Positions 23,031-36,122 of a stretch of DNA of 64,000 nt are shown here, one piece after another. The stretch's first letter is position 1. The number at the start of each line of letters is the position of its first letter. The stretch lies in contig CAJFCJ010000009.1 in assembly GCA_904063045.1 (NCBI GenBank), positions 1,488,968 to 1,552,967 of the forward strand. Direction: 5' to 3'. The stretch comes from Dimorphilus gyrociliatus (taxonomy: Eukaryota; Annelida; Polychaeta; Dinophilidae). Under the pieces are notes generated by a model, which was given only the letters and a program-made list of their open reading frames with translations, had not been told where the DNA came from and did no database searches. The position numbers and the translations under genes are program-made.

Positions 23031-26000
23031 ATGAATGCCGATCTCGCAGCTGATAACATTTCATTTTATGGTTTATTCAATTCTGACGCCTATGATACTC
23101 TAATTAAGCACGTTGAAGAGGAATTGAAGGAAAATGCTAGACAGTGAGTTATATTATAAAATTATTCCACATTGTAATTTAAAAGATGTAAACAAAACAT
23201 ATACATGGTTTATATGTTTCAGATTGGAAGCTTGTGTGTCGGAAGTGACTGATTTATGTTTAGAATTCCCCGAGAAGAAAGAAGATGAAGAGAATCCGGT
23301 TGAAGCCCTAAAATTTGTCCGCCAGAATCGAATATTAGATTCTCTGAGTTGCTTTGATTTAGATGCCGATCAATTAACTTGTACCTTATCTGATATAATT
23401 CAGAACAGCGAGAGAAATGAAAAGCAACTCGCATTAGATATTTTATACACATTCGAAAAAGAAGGTATTGTTTATCCTAAACCGGGAGCTGACTTAAGCG
23501 AATCCAGGTTAAATGTCGTAGACGATGCTGGTGACAGAGCAACTCAGGATACATGGAATGTTCTCATATCGAAACTCAAGCGTTCTCTTTTGCACGATGC
23601 TACGCCAGAATCTATATCTTTGGCGTCAGCTTTTTCTTGTCCTCAATCTTTATGGACCTCATACAGTGTTTTACGAATGCAGTATTTACAAAACCTCTTC
23701 CGATCATCACCTACCTCTACTTTTACAGAATATATCGATTCAGTGGTCCAAAAGTTGAAGATTTATACATCTTGTGCCATATCAGATTTGGAAAGTGTAG
23801 CATGTGGAGCCCTTAGCCCACCACCCAACGCCTTGAATGTTCTTTATGAAGATGTTTTATTTGATTTGTGCCATTCTATATCAAACATGCTGCAACCAAC
23901 TGAGTGCAATGGCCGACTATCATCAACTCCAGACGCTGTTAGAAAGTCCAGGAGCGAAGCTACTTTCAAAAAACCACCCTTATCTAGACTTCGGCAGCAG
24001 AGTAGTTCTGTAGAAAACCTTAACACAAACCATGTCCTAAGCACAGAGCAATTACTCGACTTATGTAGATTTATAGACGCTGCATCCGATGCTCTTCGGG
24101 AAATAGAAGAGATGAATTACTGTTTACTTTCCTCTCTACCTCGTTCTCGCACTAGATCTGTAAAATCAGCTTTAAAGCCAGTTACAAACAAAGAAGATAT
24201 ACCCGAAACTCGAAAAATCTGGGTGTCGTACTTGGACAAGCACTCTCAGGCCGTTATTGCTACTATTCAAATATACTTGAAAGAAAATGTCCAAAATATA
24301 AAATTCTGCGAAGAGTTTCATGTTTTACCGGGAAGAAGCCCAAAAATAATTGACAAGCAAATACTGAGAATATGGAACAATATAAATAGAATTGTTCCAG
24401 TGTCAAAAGAAAGCTCTACAGTAGTTCAGAATGCTTTTACCGATTATTGTTCTCATTCGTTGAAGAATCTAATGAAACAGTTTTACGCATTTTTGGAAAT
24501 CATTGCTAGTGGAGATAGGTCTAATGAAGATTATTTTCACGTACTGGCCTCTACTATATACCTAGCCGAAAAAACAAGAAAGATAAGTGCGAAATCCGAC
24601 TTCGGCCAACTTGTGGGAGCTGTTATCGACCAAATAGTTTCCTCTCAAATGTCAGTCATCTCATCTAGCGTTCTTCAAGACGCTGATAGTCAATTTTGGA
24701 AAAGCAGTCAAGCATTTTATGAAGATGAAAGATGTTCTTTTTCAGTTCAAGCTTGGCATAACAGGATGTTTTACATACGGCATCACCTGGCAAAAATTGG
24801 TGTACCAGCCACAGAGAGTCGTAAAGTATTGTCAAGAATTCTAAAAGAGTCGCTAGATATCTTAGTAGATCGTTATATAATGGCGGAACCATCGTACAAA
24901 AAGACGCCTTTAATTCTAAAAGATATTCTATCAACTCTTCTTTTCGCTTCCGACCACTTGTTGGCGGCTTCCTCAAATATTGGCGACTATCTAGACGCTG
25001 TGGAATCAAATGTCTACAGATGGATCCATACAAATTGTAGTTCTCTGCTGGCAACGATGGCAATAGTTTCTTCTCCACTAAAAACATTGTACCGCACTTT
25101 TAAAAGAGGTTATGCAAAGAAAAAAACAAATGCTTGCGAAGATGAATTATTTCTTAAGGCCTATCCATCTCATTGGCTGTCTTGGATTAGACCAAGTTTA
25201 ATTCCGTTTGGCTTTTCTTCTATGTTCGAATTGCAGACTTTTTCCGCAATTTATTTACAAGTTGAATTGCTATCTTCTCAGACTGAGCCTCGGTTAGACT
25301 TACTTTTGGAAGCTTTAACGCTAAAGCATTATACATTGAGTATACTACTGCTGAAGAATGTAACTGACGAAAAATATTTTACTTCGGTTCTCTTCTTACT
25401 AGTTCATACCTTTCCTGATGCTTTAAAATCTTGTTTAATTCCACTAATTGACTCGGCTGACGAATGGTCTGTTTTGGACGGCCATTCTACGCCGACAATA
25501 TGGCTCAAATCTCTCATTACTCTTCTGGAACCATTGTTTAAGCGACCAAGTAGAGTAGCCAAAAAGTTCTTAGAACGCACAATACCCCATTCCATATTTA
25601 AAGATGACTTGTTGGCATGTGGCTGTCAACCCTCACTAGAAGACGATTCTACGGAATTTGATTCATTTTCGGAAGCATTAACGTATTTAATCCGGTCTTT
25701 TGTTGACTTGAGCGCAAGTTTACCCCCTGCACTGGCTTCTTTCATCACAGCAGCCGATTCAAAAACAGATAATGCTCCAAGAAAGAGCGTTGCTTGTTTA
25801 TTGTTTGCAGCAGCAGCTAGAAACACCTTACAAAGGATGGAGAGTACTACATTGGCCCAAGCAATTTTTAGTGTGCTTGTCTTCGAGAAACCTTCAAATA
25901 AAATAGCCGCAGAGTTTGTTAAAAAGAATGAAAAATTCGTGGAAGCATGTGTTAAGAAGATCATTAAAAATACGGAAAGAACAGAATGTGGAGAAATAGA

Positions 26001-26454
26001 AGATGTTGACAAATATCTATCTCAAGAAAGTGAATTAGTATTTTCAACAATATCTGATTGTGTCCTGGAAAAGATAGACGGAAAGAACGCTTTTAATAAT
26101 GTATATCAATTAGTGACGCAAAATAAGTGTTGGGTAGGCAGCGAGCTCAAAGTTTCTCTCTTCTTCGGCGTTCAATCAGCTGACGTTGAATTTCAAATGC
26201 CGGTCGACGTTATTGATGAGCCATTTAATCCCATTCAAGAGTCAACGCACGTTCATGGCGTTCGATTTGAACATAAATTTGTAGAGGAATATCAGCTCGA
26301 TTGGGAGCGGCTACTACAAAATGATTTGGGACTATCGGAGGCAAATGTTCGGCTATTAATAAGTAAGCGAATTGAGTTCAGGGATAATAACGGATTAAGT
26401 GATGACGAATTAAAATACGTCAAAACCCTCAAACAGGTTTTCGCCATTCCTTGA
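23031..26454 (+). CDS. KIAA0825: KIAA0825 ortholog
   Basis: Large, poorly characterised animal protein; the human gene is linked to postaxial polydactyly and its molecular role is unknown. Two exons: 23031-23143 (ATG to a CA/GTGAGT donor) and 23223-26454, giving 1,114 residues; the human protein has 1,275. The most telling block is SSVLQDADSQFWKSSQAFYE with ERCSFSVQAWHNRMF, which matches the human SILQDAESHHW...FYEGERCSFSIQMWH block. The order of other segments (YPSHWLSWIRPSL, the C-terminal WERLLQNDLGL) also corresponds. It appears helical throughout, with no signal peptide or membrane segment. With one 79-bp intron it is far less interrupted than its neighbours. Confidence 0.85.
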
Positions 26455-26641
26455 CTGTGTTGTCTCAGTAGTTGGAATAAATTACTTACAGAATTAGAAA
26501 TTTGCTATTTATTTATTTTACATAAAGAATAACGATTATAGAAAATCTTTGAGTAGAGACTTCATCATTAAAAAAAGTCTTAACCTTATATCATGCCTCT
26601 CCATTTATGAAACAAATTACAGCAACCTTTAATCAGTACAT

Positions 26642-29600
26642 TTAATCATCCTTAAATTTATTCTGTTTCTTTTCTTGCTGTCCCAGCGCTCTGTAGATTT
26701 TCTTTTTAACTTCTTTCGTTTTCTTTAGCTTTCGTTCTTCAATTTTCTCCAGCTGTTTCTTGTGAGATGTTACTCTTTCTTTCATTTGTGCTTTTCTTTT
26801 CTCTAGTTTGGCATCGTGTATTGCTTTCAGCTGTGTCATTAATTTGGACACCTTTCTCTCACGAGCTTCCCTTACAACAGCGACTCTCTTCGTTGCAACC
26901 CTATCTTTAACCTTCTTTTCCGTTTTCGGTTTGTCCTTAAACGGAAGATTTTTCTGCAGAGCCTTGGGGATAACAACCGGTTTCTGAACTCGTTCTCTTC
27001 TATGGATAGGCTGAAAGGATAATTTTTTTTACTTAAAACCTTGAAGAGAAAATATATTAGGTAGTAAAGACAAACTTTATATAAACTGTCTTCATTAGGG
27101 GTTCCTTGTATTCTTCTTTCCCGTTTGAGCTCACCGACCGTCTTCATGCCTCTCCATTGATTTCTTTCTTCAGAAGACAATAACAAAGTAGTAACGGGAT
27201 TGTAGAAATGAGGAGGCTCGACGGGAAACCAAGAACGAACAAAGACAATATCTGTTAAAGAATTATATGAAAGGTGAACTAAGAGACAATAGTTCTTTAG
27301 TGCCTACCGCTAAGTTTAATTTGATCTTCAAATGTTGCACGAAAGGCTCCTGCTGGTGTATTAACAGCTTTTTTAATTTGACCTCTTAAACCACTCACGC
27401 TCCTCAAAGCCGCTCCTTCAAATTTCGCTACCTCCAAACTAGAATTGAACATTCCCTCAATAAATGCAGTCTTTTTATAAACTTTAAAGGGGGTTCCAGT
27501 TAATTTCAATTTCTTAACTATACTCATGGATTTATCTAATTCAGAAACCGTGCCCGTTGCTGCTATTCTAAAATCAGCCTGTTAATTAATCAAAGTAAAT
27601 TAATTATTGTCAAGCACATCAAAAGAGATAAAAATATTTACTTTTCTCTCAGATATTGATTGTACAGCTAGTAAGCCTGTGCCTTGTGGTGTAACGGGTC
27701 CTTTAAGAATGAGTAAACACGTAATTTTACAAGATTGTTTTACATTGACATTTGATATTTACCCCAGAATGAGGCGTGACAATGAAGATGTTCGGGTGTA
27801 TATTTCAACAGTCTATTTCTCATGTTATGATCTTGAAGAGTGTATAAAGGTATAGTTTGAAATCTACGCCAGCCTAAAGAAATAATGAGGGGATCCCTAG
27901 TTTTTAATATTTTCTTATACCACCTATGCTTTTTCAATCTAACCTATTTAGTGATAAAGATTAATCTGTGATTACAAATGCTCAAATAAAATTGCAAAAA
28001 CGTACTTGTACAAAACCTATATTTTGTTCCATACTTAGTAAACCTCCAACAATTACTGGATAAGATGGATCAAAATTATTGACAAATTCGCAAGGTAAAC
28101 CGTCAATTTGAGCCCGCACGTATAATCCCGGTCTGAAACCCTCATATTCCGTCCTTTCATGTTCAGGAAGGTTTTCAAATTCGGTTCTATTAAGCTGAGC
28201 CTGTTGCTCTAATTCACTTTTTAAATCGTCAAAAAAAGTGCCTTTTTCTGATCCCTGAGCGGCGTCGTACTCAGCATCAAAAAGTTCTTTCATCCGTCTT
28301 TTTTTAGCTTCCCTTTTTTCTTGAACCTTTTTAGCTCTTGCTTCAGCTGGTGTTATAGCAACAGCTGAAAAATATTTAAATTCTTATCATTTGTGCAAAT
28401 TATTCAAAGAACTGCCAACATACTTTCTTCCTCTTCCTTTTCTTCTTTGTCATTAGTGTCACTACCTTCCTTTTCATCTTCCTCTGAATCTTCACTTTCG
28501 CTATGTTTGCGCTTTTTACCACCGGAGAATCTCTCTCCAGTTTCTAAATCTTCAAAATCTCCATATTCTGAGTCTAAAAAGAAATATATTTCACGCTTAA
28601 TGCTTCATTAAATATTAGTTCAATTAATCACTACCGTCATCATCATCGTCATCGTCTTGCAGGAGCTTTTCGGCATCTTCATTGTCCGCCCACTTACCGG
28701 TTACGAAACAATCACGAATGCTATCTTTTAGCTAAGGAATAATGTAACTGTAAAGCAAGAAAGGGAAAATGAAATCAAAACCTCTTCGAATTTCATTATA
28801 GAAATATCAGAATTGAAAAATTTTGATGATTCTCGGCCATTTATGTCTGTAGCATTTAAATCTGATGGCGCTGTATTAATTTTCCTTGTAACTGTAAATA
28901 AGTCCCCAACTTCTTCCTTTTCTTTGAGAACTTCGTAATTTTCTAAATAAGAAAATATATATTTACATTTTTTTATATATTGTTCAATTTAGAACTTACG
29001 GTTTCCATAAACAATGTCTTTTAAATTATCTGTAATATTTCTTCTCTTTAAGAATGATGCAGCTGCTTTCTCCTTCAAATTTTCTTTCCATTTTAAGTGA
29101 CCTTCAGAAGGACTAATTATAAATAATTAATGAAAATTTTTTTCTACTTTACCTAATTCCTCTGAAGATTCTGAGAATTAAATGATTTCTTAGTGTTTGT
29201 TCAACAATCATAAATATTTAAAGAGTGTAATATTTACCATCATTATCAGTAGAATTCTCATTTTCTGAATCGCTCATAATTTGGTCATTATCATCGTCCT
29301 CAGTGTCATTACTTGATTCATCGTTTTCTGAATTACTCATTAATTGGTCGTCTTCTTCATCACTATCATTGTCATCATCATCTTCATCGTCATCACTAAT
29401 TTTGTTCTCTTTCTTTCCCTTCTTTATCATTTTTGTCCCATTAATTCCGGTTGTCTTCTTACTCTCTCTGGAATATTCATCACTGAAAATAATGAAATCA
29501 TATATTTGTTTTTTCTGTGAAATGAGTTCGAAATGTACATTAAAGAAGCGGAATTTATAGGTTCCGATTCGCGAAACATTTGAAGTCCAGTTTGCTCCAT

Positions 29601-31085
29601 TTTTTCCTTCAATGTAAACTGAGTTTTAGCCAATTGCTCCATCAATTCGTTTTTTGGCTTACTGTCAGCTTCCTTTTTATGTGAATGACTTCCACCCAGT
29701 TCAATGTAAACAGCATCTTTATCATAGACGATTCCTCCCACTCCAGCCATAGGAGCATATATCAAACGCTCCTTCTGATCAAGGCTGCGTTTCTTTTCTT
29801 GCTCGGGCAGAGGACAAGGATCGTGAAGGAAGGTTAAATCAGATATTGAAAAATCTCCGCAACCTATAGGTTTTCAACAATTAAAGCTATCTTTTTTAGA
29901 GATGATATTAGAAAATATAATAAATATACCTGGAATATGGGCAAAACTATTCTTTTTTAAATGGGTGCCTCTAACATATCCATATAAGCATACTGTTCTA
30001 TCAATTTTCTCATCTTTTCTAGTTTTTTCCGGATCAGTAATATCTTCCATTCTATTAATAAGCAAAACATTGTATCCCGATTTTACTATAGACAGTATAT
30101 ATATATATATAGATTAATGTTATCAATACCTATCGACCAAAATATATGGATGATTTGACCGCCATTGCAGTGGTCTAAATTTCATAACTGATATAAATCT
30201 TCCCAAGTTATGAACTTCCGTTTTAGGGTATTCACCATTAACAACACCTGACAAATAAAACAATTTGGCACCCTAGAAAATCAAAAACATTTGTTTAAGG
30301 TAAATTTTCTCATTTTCAATAAGTGATTAAATATATTTACTTGATAAACTTCTGTCCAAAATCTATTCTTTAGCCTTTTCTTTGTTTTTTTTAGCTGTTT
30401 ATTTTCTTTAAAGTGATCTAAATGCGTTAATACTCCCATAATTTTAGGAAAACCATGAATTTGACATATATTAAGAAATTCAAAAACTTCCATTTCAAAT
30501 CCAAAACTAGCATCGATTAAAAGTAATGCCTAAAAAGAGAAATTGAAATTAAGCTATAAAACAACTCTTACATTTATAGTACCAACCAAATCACAAATTT
30601 TAGCTAGATCTATCATAGAATTTATGTCATTATTACATTCTACGAACGTAATTCTCTTCTTCTTTCCTATTAAAGATGTAATTGTTATAATGAGAAAAAA
30701 CAGCCTGATATCAGTTTACCTGATACAATAGTAATTGGACCATCTACAGTTGCCAAGTTTTGTCTCACAAAGTTTTTTATTAGGGAGTGTATAAGGGTTG
30801 TTTTTCCAACTTTTGGAGGGCCAACAACTGCTACTAAAATAGGAGGTGGTTCTACAGGAGTTCGATCAACAACAGGAATATGATGCTTTTTTTCTCTTAC
30901 ATCTAGGGTTCTGTAAATTAAAATTTTAGAACAAGACATGTGATATTTAATTAATATACAAGATACCTTCTCACGGCCCTTGACACTTTGTTAATGGACT
31001 GATAAGAGAACGCTTTGGGATTTCGTTTTTCTGCAGAAACGGAATCATCCTTTGCTTCTTTAGACTTTTTTTTATCTGAACCCAT
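26642..31085 (-). CDS. BMS1: BMS1 ribosome-biogenesis GTPase
   Basis: Essential nucleolar GTPase of the small-subunit processome that delivers Rcl1 for pre-18S rRNA cleavage. It starts at the ATG 31085 ([12 protein letters not shown]) and stops at 26642, in about 15 exons. The GTPase domain has the P-loop [39 protein letters not shown] and [12 protein letters not shown]. Next come [18 protein letters not shown], then a strongly acidic middle (about 29218-29430, with repeated [12 protein letters not shown]-type motifs). The C-terminal translation-factor-like domain has [48 protein letters not shown] and [15 protein letters not shown]. The tail is Lys/Glu coiled coil. It converges on KIAA0825 (187 bp) and diverges from SNAPC3. 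Confidence 0.95.
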
Positions 31086-31756
31086 TATCCTGAAAATATT
31101 TGTGTAAAACATCTAAGATATACAAAAATCTTTAACTTTTTGCTAAATATTACAATATTATTTGTACTCTATGTTATTTATCATACCCTAAAAATCTGCC
31201 GACATATAAATAATAATGTAATATAAACTCAAAATAGAGTATTTTGAATGTGTACGTACGATTTTTAAAAACATGCTGCTTTTGTATATTCGCTGAAGTG
31301 AGCGATAATAAAAAAAATATAATTTTGAGCTTAAAGATAGTAAATAAGAAGTATAATCAGGATCATTACTAAAAATTGTAGTTTCAGAAACTATTTTAAC
31401 CTCAATTTGGAAAATTTCTTTTATTTTGTGGACATTTAAAAGAAAATAAACTTACGAAACACAGAAATCACATTTCTTGGTAGGATTCAATATTACCAAT
31501 AAATTATCTCGAATGCTTCAAACCAATTCGAAAAACATTGCCTCGAGAATTTTAACGATAAACTCTGCTCTCTATTTAAAAGAGATAAGTACGATTTTCG
31601 TTCTACAGCAACTATAGAACATTTAATCAGAATCAGTATAGATTTTAATTATTGATGTTATTAAAAAGAATTTCTCCAAAACTTGTATAAAACACTCAAA
31701 ATTGAGCGATAAAGGAAGAAGTTAATTTGAAAATATTTGGGCAATGAAATGAAAAT
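31086..31756. promoter_or_regulatory. Divergent intergenic region, BMS1 / SNAPC3
   Basis: 671 bp of AT-rich DNA between start codons of two head-to-head genes. It presumably holds both promoters and 5'UTR exons. No recognisable site was found. Confidence 0.35.
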
Positions 31757-33330
31757 ATGAGTGATATTCAAAGCTGTTCAGAAGTTGCTACAACGACGAG
31801 GACGCTGGAAACTGCCGAAGCCCAGTTTGTGAACATTGGTGAATTTGCAGATGCTTGTAAATCAGATTATTTAGATTTAGCGTCAGGAGAGAATTACACT
31901 TCAGAAGAAGATAGAGACAATCTTCTAAATGTTGATGGAATATGCGGAGATACACTAAAGGAAATGGAAGAATTATTCGAGTGAGCTAATCTAATTTTTA
32001 TAAGGATTCCTCTTAATTTCCTACTTTTTGTGCCTTATAGCATAGGAAATCTGTTTGGAAGTACTGGTAAAAAATTAACGTCACAAGAAGCGATGAAGGA
32101 AGCGGTAGCCGATAATTTGGAATGCTCTCAGTAATCACTTAAAGCATTTTTTTAATAGAAAAGTTAGAAATAATGTATAATATTTTCTATTTTCTTTTAA
32201 GACAATTTACAGCATCATCAAAGAATATGGAGAAAATATCAATATTAATGCGTAATTTTAGTGAAAACCCTGAAGCGGTAAAATCTTATTTATTTCGATG
32301 TTAAGTTAAAATATGCTTTATCTACATTATTAAAAAATAACTAACAGGAGCACGAAATGAAAAGGATTCATTTTAAAGAATTACCAAGAGATGTAGAAGT
32401 AAATGGAACGATTGTTACTATTCAAGTATATTTTCCGTGTAAAAATACAAGTGCTAAGGTAATTTCAAATATAAATTCTATTCAATTTAATTTTTTTGAT
32501 TATTTTATAGCATAGACAGACATATTTCTGCTTTGGAAAGCAAGAAACATCGTTGTTAAATTGCGAAGTAGATATGCTTTCTTCTCAAACTCTAGCCGAT
32601 TTGTGCGATACAATTCGCTGCATAAATGATACATGCTTCCTACCAGTTTCTGACGTTTATTTACCCAGCAAGGTTTTCTTTTTAATGTCAATAATAATAT
32701 TCTGTTTTTAAATAACCAGCTTAAAAGTGATATAAAAGAATTGAATCTTTGTTTTATTATTAGAAAGTCGTTCCCGGAAGAATGTTCTTTATTAATGGTG
32801 TCTTCTACGATGATACGAGAAAAGCCAACGCAGAAATATATAGCAAGTAAATATTATAAAGAACATAAATGATATTTTTTGGTATATTACATCTCTATAT
32901 TATTTTTAATTTATCAAGGGAAATAATTAAATGGCTGAATAAGAAACCTCGAAATTTTAAAATGACTAAAGCAAGATCTATGGACAGTACCAAACTAGCT
33001 GATTTAAGAGTGCAATTGAACACACCTTATTTATATCTACATCAGGGAAATTGTGAACATATAATATCATTTAAAAATCTGCGACGCTTGCATCCGAAGG
33101 ATTGTCACATTATGAGAGCTTATCCTTTAGTTACTTATTTTAACCGTAGAGAGACAGTTCGATGTCTCGTTTGTATCAAACCAGCTTATTGGCAAGTTTC
33201 AAATAGTAAACGGTGTATGCAGAATCCAACTAATTTATGTATGACTTGTCATAAATGCTTGCATTTTGATGAAAACGGTAAGCCCGTTTGTGAATTTAAT
33301 GCAATATTTATCGATGACTTTAGAATGTAA
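31757..33330 (+). CDS. SNAPC3: SNAPC3, snRNA-activating protein complex subunit 3 (SNAP50)
   Basis: DNA-binding subunit of SNAPc, which recognises the proximal sequence element of snRNA promoters for RNA polymerase II and III. About eight small exons run from ATG 31757 to the stop at 33330, with 50-80 bp introns. The C-terminal zinc-binding half is diagnostic: FPCK, LGSQTLADLCDTI-like SSQTLADLCDTIRC, FFINGVFYDDTR, LNTPYLYLHQGNCEHII, VTYFNRRETVRCLVCIKPA and TCHKCLHFDENGKPVCEF. The spacing of the Cys pairs matches SNAP50. The N-terminal third is acidic and not conserved. The stop codon lies 76 bp from the RMI2-like stop on the other strand. Confidence 0.92.
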
Positions 33331-33406
33331 TATTCATTGTTATATTTTCGATATCCATTTTGAAAAAAAAATCAATGCATTGATGGTGAATAAAAAAGTT
33401 TTACTT

Positions 33407-34361
33407 TCATTTTCCTTTTTTCCCTATTATTGGATTACAAAATGATGGAGCTACTGTTGGAAGGGTAAAATAGACTCCTATACAAGCTGCAACTTGATAA
33501 GTCCATAAAATATTTTGAGGAATAGCTGTTTTTTGAATGGATGATATGAAGCATAACTTAATTTTAATAGTAGGAGAATTGGATTCCATTGTTCCAATCA
33601 TTTTTATGTATTGACCTGCAAGAGAAAATCGATGTTTAATTTAAAGAACATTGAACGCCTTCAATACCTTGTTTAAATTTATCTTTTTCAAAGGCAGCTT
33701 TTGAGATTAATCCTGTAATTAAACCGTATCCATCGTCTATACTGATAATAGCTTGTTCATCAGTAAAGCTGATCTAAAATTTTAATTATCATATACTGTA
33801 TAAATCACCTTTGCTAAAATCCTAAGGTGTTTTTTAATACTTACTGATACTATGTTTCCTTGAATCCATATATTTTGGAATGCAGTTTCACATTTTCCAG
33901 GCATTTTCCATAGTCGGATTGTCTCATTATTCGATTCAAGTTGTCTATACATTACTGCTTTCTTTAAATTTGTACTAAAATCTTTCCTCGCACTGAGATG
34001 GAAGTCGCCAAATAAATCAGAGTCTACTTCGGGCACTTTTAAGCGCTTTTGTTCTTCTTCTTCTTTCTTATTTTTCAATTTTCTTTTAAGCATATTTTCA
34101 GAGGGAGTACTCGGTCTGGGTTTTCCATCAGGATAGTATTGCAGCCATAAATCATTTTCTTCATAACTTCCAAGAAGGGGTTGATTGTATGAACCCTAAA
34201 ACGAAATAAAAGGACTAATCAAAAATATACAAATTAAATGAATATTTGTATCTTCTTTTCCTCAGGTTTTCGTGTAATTTTTTCCGGGAAATAGTTAAAA
34301 GAAATTTAATAGAATAACATACAGAATTTTGATTTAGCCATTCGCTAAATGTCTTATTCAT
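33407..34361 (-). CDS. RMI2: RMI2-like OB-fold protein
   Basis: Probable subunit of the BLM-TopoIIIa-RMI dissolvasome that removes double Holliday junctions. It starts at ATG 34361 (MNKTFSEWLNQNS) and ends at 33407, in about five exons. After a roughly 90-residue charged extension (KLKNKKEEEEQKRLK), an OB fold is visible: IRLWKMPGK, IWIQGNIVSISF, AIISIDDGYGLITGLI, GQYIKMIGTMES and a final strand. The IWIQG...V and GxYIKMIG positions agree with RMI2 AVWMQGRVV and GKYVMVMG. At about 220 residues it is longer than human RMI2 (147). Another small OB-fold protein remains possible. Confidence 0.62.
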
Positions 34362-34802
34362 CTTTAGGAATTATATTATATGTTTAGTGATAAAAAATTT
34401 TCTATAATGAAATACAACTACAGATGGCGATAGTAGCCAAAAAAAGAATTTTAGTGCACTTAACTGCATTTAATTGGATATTAGTACAAATGCACCAATA
34501 GATATTTTCAATATGGTACAATTTATTCTCTTTTGAGTAAGAAAGATCTTCTTTATCCATTAACAAAATTTTATAATGTAGTTCTAGATATTTAGTAAAT
34601 CTGGTAACAATGGGAATTTTGTCTTTCCTTATTGACACATATATGAACAATTTAAATTTTATATATAACGTTACGTTTGAAATTTTTTCAAAATGGGGTT
34701 TTTCTTCAAAAGCTTATCTATCGCATACACAATTTTGAAAGATATTGATTAAACTTTAAATAAGAAGGATTTCCTTCAAAATAGCAATGGATTAGTTTTA
34801 AA
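34362..34802. other. Divergent intergenic region
   Basis: 441 bp between the RMI2-like gene and the membrane orphan. AT-rich. A minus-strand open stretch at 34402-34650 lacks coding character. Nothing else was recognised. Confidence 0.35.
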
Positions 34803-35639
34803 ATGTCGAATAGTTTCTATTATGATAATGAATATGAATTTCCTCAAGTTAAATCAACTAAAGGATGGATGAAGAAAGAAGATTCCGACTCTACATTAAC
34901 TGTCTTAGCAGTTTTATCAATATTAATATTTTTAGGAGTTTTATTAGTCTTTATCTTCTGTGGTAAAAAAAAAGGTTGGTTTTGTCGTACTGAAAAGAAG
35001 ACAGATATTGTAAGTGGACCATCCTCGGACGCGTCCCTTAATACTTCTACTGGAAAACAATCAATTCAAAGCGACCTACAACCTAAAAAGGTAAGTTTTG
35101 TTGAGTTAATAATTTATATATATTCATATAGTTGAGCATTACAATCAATTACAATTAAACGTGCTGAATTATTTATAATTTATTAGAGTATTGATGAGGA
35201 TGCTGACCAAAAGACTAAAAAGAATACATTACTTAATAAAACTGTGTCAGAGACTGGTAAGAAAGCATCTATGGATCAAGCATGGAGTCAAAGTTTAATG
35301 AATATGACAAATGCTCTACAAAATCAAATGAGTTTCCAAAATGTTCCTCAACAAAGCTTCCCAGTTGACGCTTATGGTCCACAACACATTATGCAACTTC
35401 AATTATTACTTAATCAACAAAAAGCCCTACAAAATAAAAAATTGTCAATTATCGACGACCGAGAACGTAGAAAAGACTCTGTTTCTCGCAGTAGTAATCC
35501 AGCAGATGATGAAGATAGATCAAAGGGTGGGAGGGTTTATAAAGGGACAAGAAAAGGCGGTAAATTAAAAATAGCAGAAGAACCAGAAGTAGCTCATTTT
35601 GAGAAAGATGAAGACAATCATCAAGAAATAGGAATTTAA
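34803..35639 (+). CDS. Single-pass membrane orphan, 246 aa
   Basis: Two exons, 34803-35090 and 35187-35639, joined in phase (PKK/SIDEDAD). The N-terminus of about 30 residues is followed by one hydrophobic helix (roughly residues 31-52, LTVLAVLSILIFLGVLLVFI) and then a CGKKKGWFCR stop-transfer patch. This suggests N-out, C-in topology without a cleaved signal. The cytoplasmic part is Ser, Gln and Lys rich, with a QLQLLLNQQKAL helix and an acidic end. No family was recognised. Clean splice sites and matching phases support a real gene. Confidence 0.65.
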
Positions 35640-36122
35640 TGTAAGATAATTGTATTAACCTACGGTTATTATATCCCTATATATTGATAAATTTTTTACG
35701 TTTTAGAGTTTTTCTATATTCTATTACTTTTTATTTATATGCTTTTCTTTTAGCTCTGATCCAATATTTATCTATTTTTTTGTCACATTTCAAGTATACA
35801 ATATGCACTATTGATAAATTGTAAATTGACATCTACTTTAGATGTATAATATCAGAAATGAATTATTAAAACAAAACTACTAAGTATGGACCGCACTATT
35901 ATTTTAGTAGCTGATGATGAAATCATAGTGTTCAAAAACTAGCGTATTTATTCTTAAAGCTTTTATTTTGTGTTTCATCGTATTCATTCTATAGTAGTTA
36001 ATAATATCCAAAAGCATACTTTTCGACAGAAATATATACTTTAGTATACTGTATACAGATATTAAAGGAAAAACAAAAAGAATAATTTTTAGAGAAGGAA
36101 TTAGAGTAAATATATTCTAGGT
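35640..36122. other. Convergent intergenic region (3'UTRs)
   Basis: 483 bp of AT-rich DNA between the tails of the membrane orphan and ABCF3. No gene seen; presumably the two 3'UTRs and poly(A) sites. Confidence 0.4.

Noticed and set aside
23134-23222. Extending the large KIAA0825 exon upstream to an apparent Met-like start at 23134
   Set aside because: This part is intron sequence. The donor at 23144 and acceptor at 23221-23222 join in phase to an exon whose ATG at 23031 gives a better N-terminus.
27607-27855. Plus-strand open frame inside BMS1
   Set aside because: It is antisense to the BMS1 exons coding for RRFQTIPLY and [11 protein letters not shown], which are strongly conserved on the minus strand.
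34402-34650. 82-codon minus-strand open frame in the RMI2-like/membrane-orphan gap
   Set aside because: AT-driven amino-acid composition, no domain and no splice context. It is likely chance in divergent promoter DNA.
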